Below are positions 1-12,190 of a stretch of 64,000 bases of DNA, piece by piece (the first letter of the stretch is position 1; each line of letters begins with the position of its first letter). The stretch lies in assembly GCA_029465975.1 (NCBI GenBank), contig CM055728.1:21367133-21431132 (forward strand). The letters are read 5' to 3'. Made by a program: the position numbers and the translations under genes. The DNA comes from Dallia pectoralis. Lineage: Eukaryota > Chordata > Actinopteri > Esociformes > Umbridae. The notes beneath the pieces were generated by a model. The model was given only the letters and a program-made list of their open reading frames with translations. It was not told the DNA's origin and made no database searches.

Positions 1-182
1 CCTGCCACCGCTTTCACAGTGCACACCTGCCACCGCTTTCACAGTGCACACCTGCCACCGCTTTCACAGTGCACACCTGCCACCGCTTTCACAGTGCACA
101 CCTGCCACCACTTTCACAGTGCACACCTGCCACCGCTTTACAGTTCACACCTGCCACCGCTTTCACAGTGCACACCTGCCAC
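1..182. repeat. 25-bp minisatellite, about 7 copies
   Basis: Seven head-to-tail copies of a 25-bp unit (begins CCTGCCACCGCTTTCACAGT, ends GCACA) run from the left edge of the window, so the array may extend further left. The sixth copy is shortened by loss of a few bases (CTTTACAGTTCACA). The array ends where CCTGCCAC is followed by GGATGC. The His/Cys/Pro-rich reading frames over it come only from the unit having no stop codon. Confidence 0.95.
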
Positions 183-1328
183 GGATGCTTTTCTGTGGTC
201 TGATGCAGATTGACAGGCCGTCATCACTCCCTATTTGCACATCAACACAGTGGAGCCTTTCCAGCCAGGAATTATTCCATGTTATTCCGAAGTCTGACTG
301 AACAACAGCTTCTGACAAGTCAAAGAATCCTCTGTAAACAGCCCAGGTCAGTCATGTGGTTTCAGTCATGTGGTTTCCTTTCACAGTCCTCTTCTCCATA
401 CTGAGCTGTATTCAAGGACAGGTTCCAGAGGCCATTGAAAAGTACAATGAACCAGACTGGGACAGGGAAGAGCCTACATTGGTCCGAGTGATATAACACC
501 CCGCTAACTTGATCTTAGTGATTTTAAACTCAACAATACCAACCCAGGATTGTGTTTTTTTTGTCACGAACAAACGCTGAGGGAATGCCAGAGATTTCCT
601 CTTTTCTATAGGAGCACATTTTTTGTCCCAGTTCAGAGGACATGTGGAGGCTTATGGTTTGAGCGCCTCTGAGGATTTAATAATCACTGTACTGAGCTCC
701 CCCAGGCTCCGTCTGACATCAGCACAACAGCGTGCTTCAGCTCCGCCCCAGTCTCACAGCGCAACTATAGTTACAGTTCACACAGAACTCCTCCATAAAA
801 CCTTCCGCCTGGGGATTAAATCCATGTCGTCGGTACCAAAGGCTCTCCAAGTTCACTTCGAAGGTGCGAGTTGATCCGGGAGAAAACGAGATGAATGGGG
901 AGAACAGAGAGAGAGACTACGAGGTTGGCAGATCGTGTCAGGTGGTTGGGGCTCTGGCTGTGGGGCTAATTCAACATGCTGAAAGGCTTAGCAATGATAA
1001 CAGCGACATAGGGGAAATGACGCTACCCGCATCTGTGCCTGTCTGTAAGGGCCACTGTGATGTAGACAGAGACACCTGATAACGGCTCAGGAGTGCACAG
1101 GGAGCGGGCCCCGTCGTCTGACGCTCCGGCTAAGCATCAATCAGCCACGGCTTATCGTGCCGCGGGGACGCCGCAACCCGCACAGTGAAGAGGCGTGTTT
1201 AGGAACTGAGATACCATGTGATTGACTGAATTAGATACCACTAATTGGAAGGGGTGCACGTGTCTATTCCTTTGGTGATACCAATCATCTTGTCTTTGTG
1301 TGGTCTGCTGTTGAAGTGTCAGCCTGCT
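183..1328. other. non-coding, nothing recognised
   Basis: About 1.1 kb with only short reading frames that have no recognisable protein signature on either strand. No RNA gene or repeat family was recognised. Confidence 0.5.
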
Positions 1329-1500
1329 GGTATGCACGGTTTGTCTCTGTATCTTAGTACAGCACCATGATCAAGGAGCTGGTATGCATGGTTTGTGCTA
1401 TGAGCTCTGTATCTTAGTACAACACCATGATGAAGGAGCTGGTATGCACGGTTTGTGCTATGAGCTCTGTATCTTAGTACAACACCATGATGAAGGAGCG
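1329..1500. repeat. 60-bp tandem repeat, 3 copies
   Basis: Three adjacent copies of a 60-bp unit starting GGTATGCA and ending CAAGGAGC/GAAGGAGC. The first copy (1329-1380) is 52 bp because it lacks the 8 bases GCTATGAG; copies two (1381-1440) and three (1441-1500) differ at only a few bases. Too short to be a satellite; a local duplication. Confidence 0.9.
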
Positions 1501-2819
1501 TATATTTGGAGTGCACAGAAATCTCATTACACCATCTCCAGTGAGCAAACAATATACTGTATTTGCCCTTTAAGCAAATGTTGTGTTTGAGTCCTTCTGG
1601 GATAACCCTCGTCGCTGGCCTGTAGGTATAAGACCTCATTAGAGGCAAATGGAGGAGCTCTTATTGTAAAGATTCCTACCATCTCCATCGACGTGTGCTT
1701 AAACATTAAAACGCACTTCGATGGGTTGCGAAACGCAGAGGGGATGCAGTATTAATGCCTTCTGTTTTCAAGAACATAAATCAAGGCTATATTTGGAACA
1801 ACCGTGACAATCCCAAGTCTCTGAAATCCTTCCCTTCTCCGCATCTCCACTTCTAAACCTGTCACCGTGGCAGCTGGGAGGTGTCCCAAGAGAAGGCTGA
1901 CATAGCCATCATGCTCATTTATGCAAGTGGCATCAATTAAAAGATACCGATTCCGTATGAATACAAAGATATTAGGTGTACCATACATGATACAAAGGAA
2001 CCTCCCTTGATGTTCCAACTCTGGCGCACTGGGTGAAATCACGCAGGACTAATTTCTTTGTTGGCTTCCATGTACAGGGACATTAAGCCAAACCCTAGCT
2101 CAGAGTAACACCAGCAAAATAAAGTCATTCTACAAACGTATTTCGTATCCTGTTCTGTCATAACGGGCGGCTGGCTTTAGGACCAGGCTGACTGGCTCTG
2201 AATGCACAAGCGCGGTTTACTGGCAGCAGCGGCTATAAAGCGCTGGCATCAACAGCGTTACATTTCTCTCTCCAACGGTTCAGAAGGCCGAGGTGGTTAA
2301 GATGATAGGTGGACCGCTGCAGTTGGACTTCACTTAAAACTAAAATACAAGATGTAATCACGGTACCGATGTCACAACAATTCTTGTAGGCCATGTTTTT
2401 CAATAAAGCAAAAGAAGGTTACGAAGAGGTTACCGAGCTGTTCGGACTCTTGCTTGAGCCTACACAGCCTGAGGGCCGGAGAAACAAGAGAATCCATACG
2501 GCATTTTAAAATTGGTGCTGTTGCCGTGGTTCTTTCAATCATTATAATGGAACCTTTTGGAACCAGTGAAACATGATTCTTACCCGTAATTAAATTACGT
2601 TTTGGAAGTAAGAAATATGTGTGTAATAAAAATCCATAGGTTATTATTGGAAGTCGCCGAGTATGACGCCGGGTGGAGTAGCTGAGGGGATGAATATTAG
2701 GATTTCCCACGGTTTATGGCAGACGGGGGGAACACTAAATCCACTATTCACAGGCATTCCCTTTCTAATGCGTTTTTCCCTTACACACAGATAACACTTC
2801 ATCAAAGGAAACGTCTCAC
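1501..2819. other. non-coding, nothing recognised
   Basis: No coding exon, RNA gene or repeat family recognised. Reading frames of up to about 110 codons on the - strand (for example 2372-2710) show no domain, signal peptide or credible splice structure. Confidence 0.5.
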
Positions 2820-4190
2820 CTCTGACCAATCAGTTCGGCTTTAAATGTTGCTAGGTTACCCCGCGGCGTGTTGGGCACCAAGTCGAATGTGGGTGAAAAA
2901 GACGACGCATCTCAAACTTGGTAGACGCTCCGGCAGTTATTCGTCGCGTTTCTGTTGTTCAGGAGACGCCACGGCAAAATGGTCGACTCGTATCAAGCTT
3001 AACGTTTGATGTTGGATCATATCTCCTCAGAAAATGTGCGTTTGCTTAAGACCCACAATGAAGGACGGTCGCACGCTGGCGTGTACCCACTTCCTAGGAA
3101 GGGAGATAATCAGTATTCAATGCCACGGCAACGCAAGTCAACACATCCATTCATGATGCTTTGAGTTGCAAAAGAAGTTCCACCTGAAGGCAGTCTCAGA
3201 CTACACACAGCATGACTCTCCTCAGACACCCAAGGTGAGTCACGAGAGGCAGTGGAAAACAAACGAAATATGATCGATAATCTAACCGTGACGACAGAAG
3301 CTATATTCATCGCTTTGCATTCAAAATCCCGGTCACGTGCTCACGCACGCTCTATTTCCTCTGTTCTTCCTTCTAGTCCTTGTTCTCTCTAAATCCCTCC
3401 ACCGCAAGGCTTGTGATGCGCGTGTGTATTGATCTGCAGCAGTGTGTGTATGTGCAGACGATGTGCGCGAGCATTCGCCAGCAGCATAGCCAGTTTTGCG
3501 TATCAATTAGAATAATTCTCCTCACTCTCGCCTGGCATCGGCGTACGAACACATGCCACAATGTTTACTTGGCAGGAACAGTGGTGTTTCCAAAAGAAAA
3601 AAAGGGATTCCTGTTGCCCATGTTAAACATCAATCCAACATGACTGATGATAACTTATACACGGTCTGCAATCTCTCACAGTACGCCGTTCACCTGCGAC
3701 GTTGTTTCACCCAAGCAGTATGATGTCACGTCAGCCATTTTCCACGCAACACCGAGCTAACTTCGAAAGCAAATCTGCCTCAATATCGACGTTGCGTTGG
3801 ACTAGAAATGATGTGTTATGTTACGATGGAAGCGAGTGTATTCGCCCGGTCCGCCGTTATTTCAGCCGGTCTGTAGAACAACCGTAGTGGTATATGATGT
3901 GAGGGAAGCGGCTTGCAGCACAGGAAGCGCGTGCTGGTTCACTGGTCTCATTCACGTGGCACATTTAGATCACATTATACTGAAGTGTGTTTGATAAACC
4001 CCAGTTTTAGCGGCGCGTGCAAACCAGCCGGGCTCAAAGGGCTCGTTGTAACTGTCGCTTCATGAAAAATTGGCCCTGGGAAAGTGGAACACGCGTGGAA
4101 CCAACACCGGCTCGTCTTCCCCGTTGATCCACTGGCGTGTCACCGTCTCCCCACTCTACCTCCCTCCCGCTTCTTCCCACCGTTTTTTCA
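2820..4190. promoter_or_regulatory. CpG-rich stretch, candidate promoter region
   Basis: CG dinucleotides are clearly denser here than in most of the window: for instance about 16 are found between 2821 and 3000, and many more at 3660-3960. In vertebrates such stretches are often unmethylated promoter regions. It lies about 19 kb upstream of the grm4 start codon, on the side where an untranslated first exon would be expected. No TATA box, initiator or first-exon donor could be assigned, so the link to grm4 is inference. Confidence 0.3.
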
Positions 4191-4880
4191 GAGAGTCTTT
4201 GAGCACCTTTAGAACGGAAATGAAGGGAAACCAAAAACAAAGACAGATTTCTTCCCATTTCCCACTAGCTCAAATCCCACCAGTGTGAATTGCCTGGTTT
4301 CAGAGCAACTTAAAGGGCCAGGTGGTAAATAATAGACACGTTAGGCATATGCGGGTAAGAGGGGTCCCTGAGAAAAAAAGATTTAGATGGATTAACGTCT
4401 CAGAAGTTTGGCTAAATCATACAGTACAAACAGATTAAACAGACGCGTGATCACTTCCCGGGTGCAATTTTCCGAGTAATACGCGGAGCCTGCAGCACTG
4501 AGACAATGTTGGGATTGCATCAAGGATGTTTGCATAGCATCACAGCAGTGCATGTAAACTGTACACAAACAGTCTTACACACAAACAGTCCTTTGAAGGC
4601 TGTGTTCATTTGCTAATGTTTATTTGCTCACGTTTGAAGTTTCTTTTTTTACCGAGCCCCAGTACACAGAGTGCTTAAGGTGCCGATATCTGTGATACCA
4701 ATTTGTGGGTGACCTTAAAAGTTGGACTGTTAAGGTCACGTTTTGTGTTGAGTTTAGTTCAAACGAATTCCCTTTCTAAATGACAATAGCATGTGACCTT
4801 ACATCACCTATGCCACCAACATTAACACCAAGCACAACACCAAATGCAGAGAGAAACATCAATACTAAAGAAAGTATATA
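4191..4880. other. non-coding, nothing recognised
   Basis: Ordinary AT-leaning sequence leading up to the large 20-bp array; no gene or element recognised. Confidence 0.5.
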
Positions 4881-7468
4881 GTAATACCATGTTATACGGT
4901 GTAATACCATGTTATACGATGTAATACCATGTTATATGGAGTAATACCATGCTATACAGTGTAATACCATTTTATACAGTGTAATACCATGTTATACAGT
5001 GTAATACCAGGCTATAAAGTGTAATACCATGTTATACGATGTAATACCATGTTATATGGAGTAATACCATGCTATACAGTGTAATACCATGCTATACAGT
5101 GTAATACCATGTTATACAGTGTAATACCATGTTATACGGTGTAATACCAGGCTATAAGGTGTAATACCATGTTATACGGTGTAATACCAGGCTATACGGT
5201 GTAATACCATGTTATACGGTGTAATACCATGTTATACAGCGTAATACCAGGCTACACGGTGTAATACCATGTTTTACAGTGTAATACCATGTTATACAGT
5301 GTAATACCATGTTATACGGTGTAATACCATGTTATACGGTGTAATACCATGTTATACGGTGTAATACCATGTTATATGGTGTAAGAACATGCTATACGGT
5401 GTAATACCATGTTATACAGTGTAATACCATGTTATACGGTGTAACACCATGTTATATGGTGTAATACCATGTTGTACGGTGTAATACCATGTTATACGGT
5501 GTAATACCATGTTATACGGTGTAATACCATGTTATACGGAGTAATACCATGTTATACGGTGTAATACCATGTTATACGGTGTAATACCATGATATGCGGT
5601 GTAATACCATGTTATACGGTGTAATACCATGTTATACGGTGTAATACCATGTTATACGGTGTAATTCCATGTTATACGGAGTAATACCATGTTATACGGT
5701 GTAATACCATGTTATACGGTGTAATACCATGTTATACGGTGTAATACCATGTTATACGGTGTAATACCATGTTACACGGTGTAATACCATGTTATACGGT
5801 GTAATGCCATGTTATACGGTGTAATACCATGTTATACGGTGTAATACCATCTTATATGGTGTAAGACCATGCTATAAGGTGTAATACCATGTCATACAGT
5901 GTAATACCATGTCATACAGTGTAATACCATGTCATACAGTGTAATACCATGTTATACGGTGTAATACCATGTTATACGGTGTAATACCATGTTATACGGT
6001 GTAATACCATGTTATACGGTGTAATACCATGTTATACGGTGTAATACCATGTTATACGGTGTAATACCATGTTATACAGTGTAATACCATGTTATACGGT
6101 GTAATACCATGGTCATACGGTGTAATGCCATGTTATACGGTGTAATACCATGTTATACGGTGTAATACCATGTTATACAGTGTAATACCATGTTGTATGG
6201 TGTAAGACCATGCTATAAGGTGTAATACCATGTCATACAGTGTAATACCATGTCATACAGTGTAATACCATGTCATACAGTGTAATACCATGTTATACGG
6301 TGTAATACCATGTCATACGGTTACCATGTCATACGGTTACCATGTCATACGGTAACCATGTCATACGGTTACCATGTCATACGGTAACCATGTAATACCA
6401 TGTCATAACGTCATACGGTAACCATGTAATACCATGTTATACGGTGTAATACCATGTTATACGGTGTAATACCATGTTATACGGTAATACCATGTTACGG
6501 TAATACCATGTTATACGGTAATACCATGTTATACGGTGTAATACCATGTTATACGGTGTAATATGGTGTAATACCATGTTATACGGTGTAATACCATGTC
6601 ATACGGTGTAATACCATGTCATACGGTGTAATACCATGTCATACGGTGTAATACCATGTCATACGGTGTAATACCATGTTATACGGTGTAATACCATGTT
6701 ATACGGTGTAATACCATGTTATACGGTGTAATACCATGTTATACGGTGTAATACCATGTTGTACGGTGTAATACCATGTTGTACGGTGTAATACCATGTT
6801 ATTCGGTGTAATACCATGTTATACAGTGTAATACCATGTCATACGGTGTAATACCATGTCATACGGTGTAATACCATGTTATACGGTGTAATACCATGTT
6901 ATACGGTGTAATACCATGTTATACGGTGTAATACCATGTTATACGGTGTAATACGGTGTAATACCATGTTATACAGTGTAATACCATGTTATACGGTGTA
7001 ATACCATGTCATACGGTGTAATACCATGTTATACGGTGTAATACCATGTCATACGGTGTAATACCATGTCATACGGTGTAGTACCATGTTATACGGTGTA
7101 ATACCATGTTATACGGTGTAATACCATGTTATACGGTGTAATACCATGTTATACGGTGTAATACCATGTTATACGGTGTAATACCATGTTATACGGTGTA
7201 ATACCATGTTATACGGTGTAATACCATGTTATACGGTGTAATACCATGTTGTACGGTGTAATACCATGTTATATGGTGTAAGACCATGCTATAAGGTGTA
7301 ATACCATGTCATACAGTGTAATACCATGTTATACGGTGTAATACCATATTATACGGTGTAAGACCATGCTATAAGGTGTAATACCATGTCATACAGTGTA
7401 ATACCATGTTATACGGTGTAATACCATGTTATACGGTGTAATACCATGTTATACGGTGTAATTCCAGA
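4881..7468. repeat. 20-bp minisatellite, about 129 copies, 2.6 kb
   Basis: A head-to-tail array with consensus unit GTAATACCATGTTATACGGT. Most copies are within 0-3 changes of the consensus (CAGT, CGGA, TGGT or AAGGT ends; GTCATAC instead of GTTATAC). The 20-bp register is kept from 4881 to about 6110, slips by one base (GGTCATACGG), and breaks down between about 6310 and 6560 into shortened units of 14-16 bp built on GGTTACCATGTCATAC. After that the regular register resumes to about 7468. Groups of identical variant copies recur (for example the AAGGT/CATACAGT blocks near 5875, 6215 and 7290-7390), which suggests amplification in multi-unit blocks. Confidence 0.97.
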
Positions 7469-9228
7469 TGGAATAGTAGTTTGGAAGAACATAGCATACC
7501 ACCCTCATCCTTAGTCTGACGATGAGCAACAGAACTTTGTGCAAATATTTTTTCATCAACAATGACACTTCTTTCCCAATCCTTCATCCTATTGTGTGCA
7601 TAAGCTGATAGAGGATGAAGAGGGAGTCTAGGCATATGCGAATGAAGCGGCCGAGCTGTGATGAGAACTAGCGAAGAGGTGCGAGTGAGATGTTTGTTAT
7701 AGAGGCTGTATGAATGTGTGACGTGGAGATATTATGCATGGAATGACTCCAGTGCAAACTACATCAGGTTTCTGTCTCCCTCTCTCTTAATTCTCCCTCT
7801 GTTCTGAGTCATCGTGCATGGGACATTTCACTACAGTAATGTGATACTTACTAGGACGATAATGTTGTACATGCTTTGTAGTATATTGTTTATAATTAAT
7901 TTTTCCTGCCCTGTTTTATTCCTGTAAGAAGATTCTATTTTGTCTCCATATTGTCCCCCTGGCGCCATAATGATTCATTCATATTAACTTTTAGGTAACA
8001 AGAATCTCGCTACAACTGATTTTGCTTTATTGCGTGTCCCCGGAGGATTATATATAAAGCTAACAACCGTCAGGTTGTGACTTTTATTGAACTATCATTA
8101 AAGTCCTAATCTCCCACACGTTATATCTCTTTCTCTTTTATTCTCTCTGTCACTCTCTCTAGCTCTAATGACACATAACACATTTTAAATACTTGATTTG
8201 CATTCACAATTCACATCAATAATTAAAAATTGCTAGGGGAAAAAGTTGGGGTGGAGGGTAAACATGTTAGTGAAACATTTAATGTACTTAGATTGTAGTT
8301 TACCTGTTTATCTGTTTTCTGGCATTGACTGAGTTCAAATTGCACCGGCTTTTCTTGTGTAATTTTGAATCATATTGTACGCTTTGTTATGTTTCCCTGC
8401 CCCCAGATTTGCCTTGTTAGCAGCAAATTTATTCACCACTCTGCAAACTCCACCCAAGGCACAGACAGAGACATGAAATTATTCAACTTAGCGGAAATCA
8501 ACATTTAATACTTGAGACTTGTTTGGTTAATAGTGGGACAGAGTGACGTAGGACAATAGGCAGGTTTACACCTACCCCAAATCATGTCCTGTCAAACACA
8601 ATGAAGTATCTTGGAAAGTACATCTGGTTAATGCGTTTTTGCTATTTCAGTCCGGTGGCTGGATTGCCAGGTAGCTAGTTATCCAAAGGGCTTTAGGTAT
8701 TGTCAGCCAAATAGGATGCTCTAAGAAGCTGGCTAGCTAGAAGGGAGATTAATAACAAAATGTTAAATGGAACCAGACCTTAGCAGAGGCATTTGACTGA
8801 ATTCCATTAAGTAACTGTAAGCTTAGCAAAAGATATATTACTACACATTCTCAATCTCTTTACAAAACAGAGCAGTGAGGCAGAGTACAGTACAAAGAGG
8901 AATACAGAATGAACTAGACAAAAAGTTTAGTATGCTAATATAGTGGTGGGACTTATTGAATTGAAACGGGGTCTCCCTAAGCCTAGAATATACGTAATCT
9001 TATCACATGAGATAACAGGAACATGAAGCTAATTAAAAGGATGACGTATCGACCTCTTCATTATTTCCTATTTCAGAGGCAGTTTTGGAAATTGTATGAA
9101 ATGGCAATGTGCGTTTCATACAGGAGTTGACATCAGGCATTGTTTAGTGTAGTGAAAAGTAATCCAACATATTTTTCTGTAATGTTGAAAGTTCTGTTTT
9201 ATTGTATTTTATAGAAATATTTGGGGTA
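7469..9228. other. non-coding, nothing recognised
   Basis: AT-rich non-coding sequence with no coding exon, RNA gene or recognisable element. A 68-codon frame at 7429-7635 (- strand) starts in the flank and runs into the repeat array and is not convincing. Confidence 0.5.
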
Positions 9229-9330
9229 TTTTCATGCTTTATTAAGAGATAGTGAAAGTGGGGAAGATAGAGGAGAGTGTGCCACAAAGGGTGCATGGCC
9301 AGAAGCGATATGTGTGCGTCTGTAGACAGA
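9229..9330 (-). mobile_element. tRNA-derived SINE relic, truncated
   Basis: The stretch from TGCTTTATTAAGAGATAGTG to TGTAGACAG resembles the sequence at 25515-25650 block by block (TGCTTTATTAA, a purine-rich GTGGGGA-GATAGAGGA block, then TGTAGACAG). The layout matches a common teleost SINE-like family lying in antisense. The copy stops where the 13-bp array begins. Family assignment is from memory of the consensus and is only moderately sure. Confidence 0.4.
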
Positions 9331-9473
9331 CGGGCTACTGGGCCGGGCTACTGGGCCGGGCTACTGGGCCGGGCTACTGGGCCGGGCTACTGGGCCGGGC
9401 TACTGGGCCGGGCTACTGGGTCGGGCTACTGGGTCGGGCTACTGGGTCGGGCTACTGGGTCGGGCTACTGGGC
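9331..9473. repeat. 13-bp minisatellite, 11 copies
   Basis: Exactly eleven copies of CGGGCTACTGGGC or TCGGGCTACTGGG (13 bp); the earlier copies carry GGGCC and the later ones GGGTC. It starts directly at the end of the SINE-like relic, whose other copy has CGGCCCAGACG at the same place. Two overlapping forward frames (Gly/Leu/Trp/Tyr repeats) are by-products of the unit. Confidence 0.95.
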
Positions 9474-10120
9474 ATAGTATTCTGACCAGCAAGCACATGG
9501 CTTTTGTCAAAATGGAAGGATCTCAAAAGATACTGTAGCTGTGAGCAGCATCGGGTTCACAGGGTGAATTTTGTATAGTGGCCAAAAGGTAGCACACACA
9601 GTGAATGATTGCTGCAACGAGACTAATGGGATGTTATAGGAATGAATGCAATGGTAAAGGACCCGTGAGTTCAACATATTTGTCTCAAAATAAAATCGCC
9701 ACTAGTTGTTGTTTGCTGTGGTATAATCACGTCTAATCACGTCTAATTTTGCTAATGTGCCCATTTGCCCATGAGCTCTCTAGTCTTGCACCATTTCAGT
9801 GATTAACTATCCTTTAAAATGCAACGGTCACAGTCTTTTTAAAAGTCTGAGCTCAAGAATTAGGCACGTTTCCACTTGTAATTAGAAGCTGGAGAGCCAT
9901 TCACTCGGATCCTCTCAAGTTTTATGTGTTCCATTTTCACATTCGACTTGGTTAAGAATGCCCCATTTGCGCCACCCATTTATTTTAGGATTTACCTACA
10001 GATCATAGACTTGGATAAACATTCCATGTCTTTATTTTGCCATAATGTCATCTGTCAGAGCATGGGGGGTGTCATCGGGTGAGTTTACACAAGTAGCCAA
10101 TTACAGCTTTTGTGTTAACT
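9474..10120. other. non-coding, nothing recognised
   Basis: About 650 bp of AT-rich sequence without a recognisable feature. Confidence 0.5.
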
Positions 10121-10421
10121 AACTAGTGTATTGATCCATCGGGGGGAAAAAAATCTAGAAACCATAACTGTGTGGGCAATTGAGGTATCTCCATTTCGAA
10201 GTAGTCCATTATCTTTTAAAAGTGTTTGCCAGAAGGCATGTGGGAGACGATTCTGTGATCGGATGATATCCAAATTAATACGCACTATGCTTAGTGCAAA
10301 CCCAACTATATCTACCATGAACCATAGTGGTGGCAGCATCATGCTATGGGGGTGCTTATCTGCAAAGCTTAAGTTTAAGGGGAAAATTGATTTAGCAGAC
10401 TTGGAAATTGTATGCAAGTAG
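10121..10421 (+). pseudogene. Tc1/mariner transposase relic
   Basis: A forward reading frame (10131-10421, 96 codons) contains the string NHSGGSIMLWGCLSA, close to the conserved HGGGSxMxWGCFSA block of Tc1-family transposases. Upstream, the DNA GTTTGCCAGAAGGCATGTGG also resembles Tc1-like sequence. Tc1 transposases (about 340 residues, DD34E) cut and paste short inverted-repeat elements at TA sites. Only the middle of the protein is left; no helix-turn-helix domain, no final catalytic Glu and no terminal inverted repeats were found. The frame outside the conserved block does not align, so this is an old, broken copy. Confidence 0.6.
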
Positions 10422-11086
10422 ATCTTACTGTGCAGGATACTGCAAGTTAATTTCCCAAAGCTTTTTGGCTTCAAAGCTAAGCATAATTTTTTGGCTTGTG
10501 CCTAAAACCGCACATCATCTTAAGAACACCACTCTACTCCCTACCCTACTCTGTAGCATAATGGTCGCTTATTGTGTATCGTACTGAAAATCAATTTTCC
10601 CTATCACACAAAGACATCTTCATCGAAACGGCAAATTCATCCAAACGTTGCCTCGGTAATCTCTGTACAAAAATTGCATAGAAACATATGGTTAAAATTG
10701 AATAGTGTTGAAACCATAATGTCATCTGCCATATAAGACATTTTGGAATTGAGATACGCTTTGCTGAATGTGTCAAACAGACAAACAGCATGCGGGTGTG
10801 CAATTGTTTGTATGTCAACGAAAGACAGTTATGAGACCATTTAAGATGAGATGACATGAACGCAGATGTGTGCGCTCACAAACCATCTCTACTCCCCACT
10901 GTGATCGTATTGTCCATTTGTGGCCTACGTATGAGCGTTGATGGAGCATAACGGCCAAACAGCAATCTCCTGTCAGATTAGGATATCAATGTCGGATGCA
11001 AATGGGCTCAGTCGCATTCCAACGACATTATTAGCACAGCTCATGACATTACCAAAGCTTCAGCAAAGGGAATGAAAATGTTCTGA
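10422..11086. other. non-coding, nothing recognised
   Basis: No recognisable feature; reading frames on both strands are short and without signature. Confidence 0.5.
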
Positions 11087-11094
11087 CTCTATTC

Positions 11095-11276
11095 CAGTGG
11101 TCCCCGCAGCCTGAGGACTCCTGGGGCCACATGGCCTCTTCACAAGGGGTACTTGAAACACACATGACACCGTAGGCACACTAGGGAAATTAACATGAGG
11201 GGTTACTTCTGGGGTACTCAGAGCAGAGCAGAAATATGTAAGGGGTACAGTTTCTGAAAAGGGTTGGGAACCACTG
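11095..11276. mobile_element. hAT-type MITE, 182 bp, with target duplication
   Basis: The element begins CAGTGGTCCCC and ends GGGAACCACTG, a terminal inverted repeat of 11 bp with one mismatch. It is flanked by CTCTATTC (11087-11094) and CTCTATTT (11277-11284), an 8-bp target duplication with one change. Eight-base duplications and CAGxG-type ends are the hallmark of the hAT superfamily. It encodes nothing and must have been moved by a transposase supplied elsewhere. Confidence 0.8.
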
Positions 11277-11359
11277 CTCTATTTAATGGAGACAGACAGA
11301 CGGACATACAGCGCCGTCTAAAAGTTTTGGGACAGGCATAATTGTGACGTCATGTAAAG

Positions 11360-12190
11360 ATGCAAATGAGGCACACTGTAACCTTTTATTTCTGGCTGTA
11401 TATGTTTAACCAACTAATAGTACGTGCACTTCATAGTTCCATCTCCTCATTTCATGCAAGCACAAGTATTGGGACAGCCATACTAATATATAAACATACG
11501 CTATGTTCACCTGATGCGAGCCACCTTACTATACCCAACTGGAATACAGCTGGCAGGGGTTTCTCACACGTAGCTCGACTACTGTGGAATGATCTGCTGA
11601 TAAAGGTGGGAGACTCAGACTCAGTCTACACATATAAGGGTCACCTAAACACTCATCTCTTTAGCACCCTTTATGATTAAGTGCAGTCTGGCCCAGGGAT
11701 GTGAATGTGAACTGACAGACACCGGATTTACTGGCCACGTTTGCTGTGTTTGCTTGGCGGGCTCCCATCTCCACTGGGATGTCCTCTCTCCAATGTCATT
11801 CGGGGGCGGAGTCACTGGCGTAATCTTGTTCCATAGTGTTGTCCTTGTGCAATGGGAGTGGCCTTTGTGGGCTATACTCCACCTGGTTATTGAGTGGTTT
11901 TGGGCGATGCTAAGCGAGTGGGTGGGGTTTCTTCTGATGATTCCTGCGGCCGCTCCCCACAACCTGATTGTCCCTGTCCTTATCCCCTTGGTTATGATTC
12001 TGTGTAAGGACGCTGGCTACACCCCACATGCATTTGGCCTGATTGTCATCTGACCATGCGAAGACATTGACGTGGGCCCGTATGGTCAGGTACAACTATA
12101 ATCTTTACCCTGCACAGCCCGAAGATGATTGGCCATCCCTCAGGGTCTGGTTCCTCTCTTGATTTCCTCCTACGACTGATTCATTGTACT
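11360..12190 (+). mobile_element. LINE relic (L2-like), 3' end of ORF2 plus tail
   Basis: The forward frame at 11360-11680 ends in GRGFSHVARLLWNDL...HLNTHLFSTLYD. This matches the extreme C-terminus of LINE reverse transcriptase polyproteins in the CR1/L2/Rex group, whose usual form is RAFSxAAPxLWNSLP...FKxxLKTHLF. Downstream, 12106-12170 (CTGCACAGCC... CCTCAGGGTCTGGTTCCTCT) resembles the conserved 3' tail of a fish L2-like LINE. The endonuclease and RT domains are absent, as expected for a 5'-truncated insertion. The sequence is aged, and no target duplication was defined. Confidence 0.6.

Noticed and set aside
4881..7468. CRISPR-like regular array
   Set aside because: Units are directly adjacent with no unique spacers, and the genome is eukaryotic.
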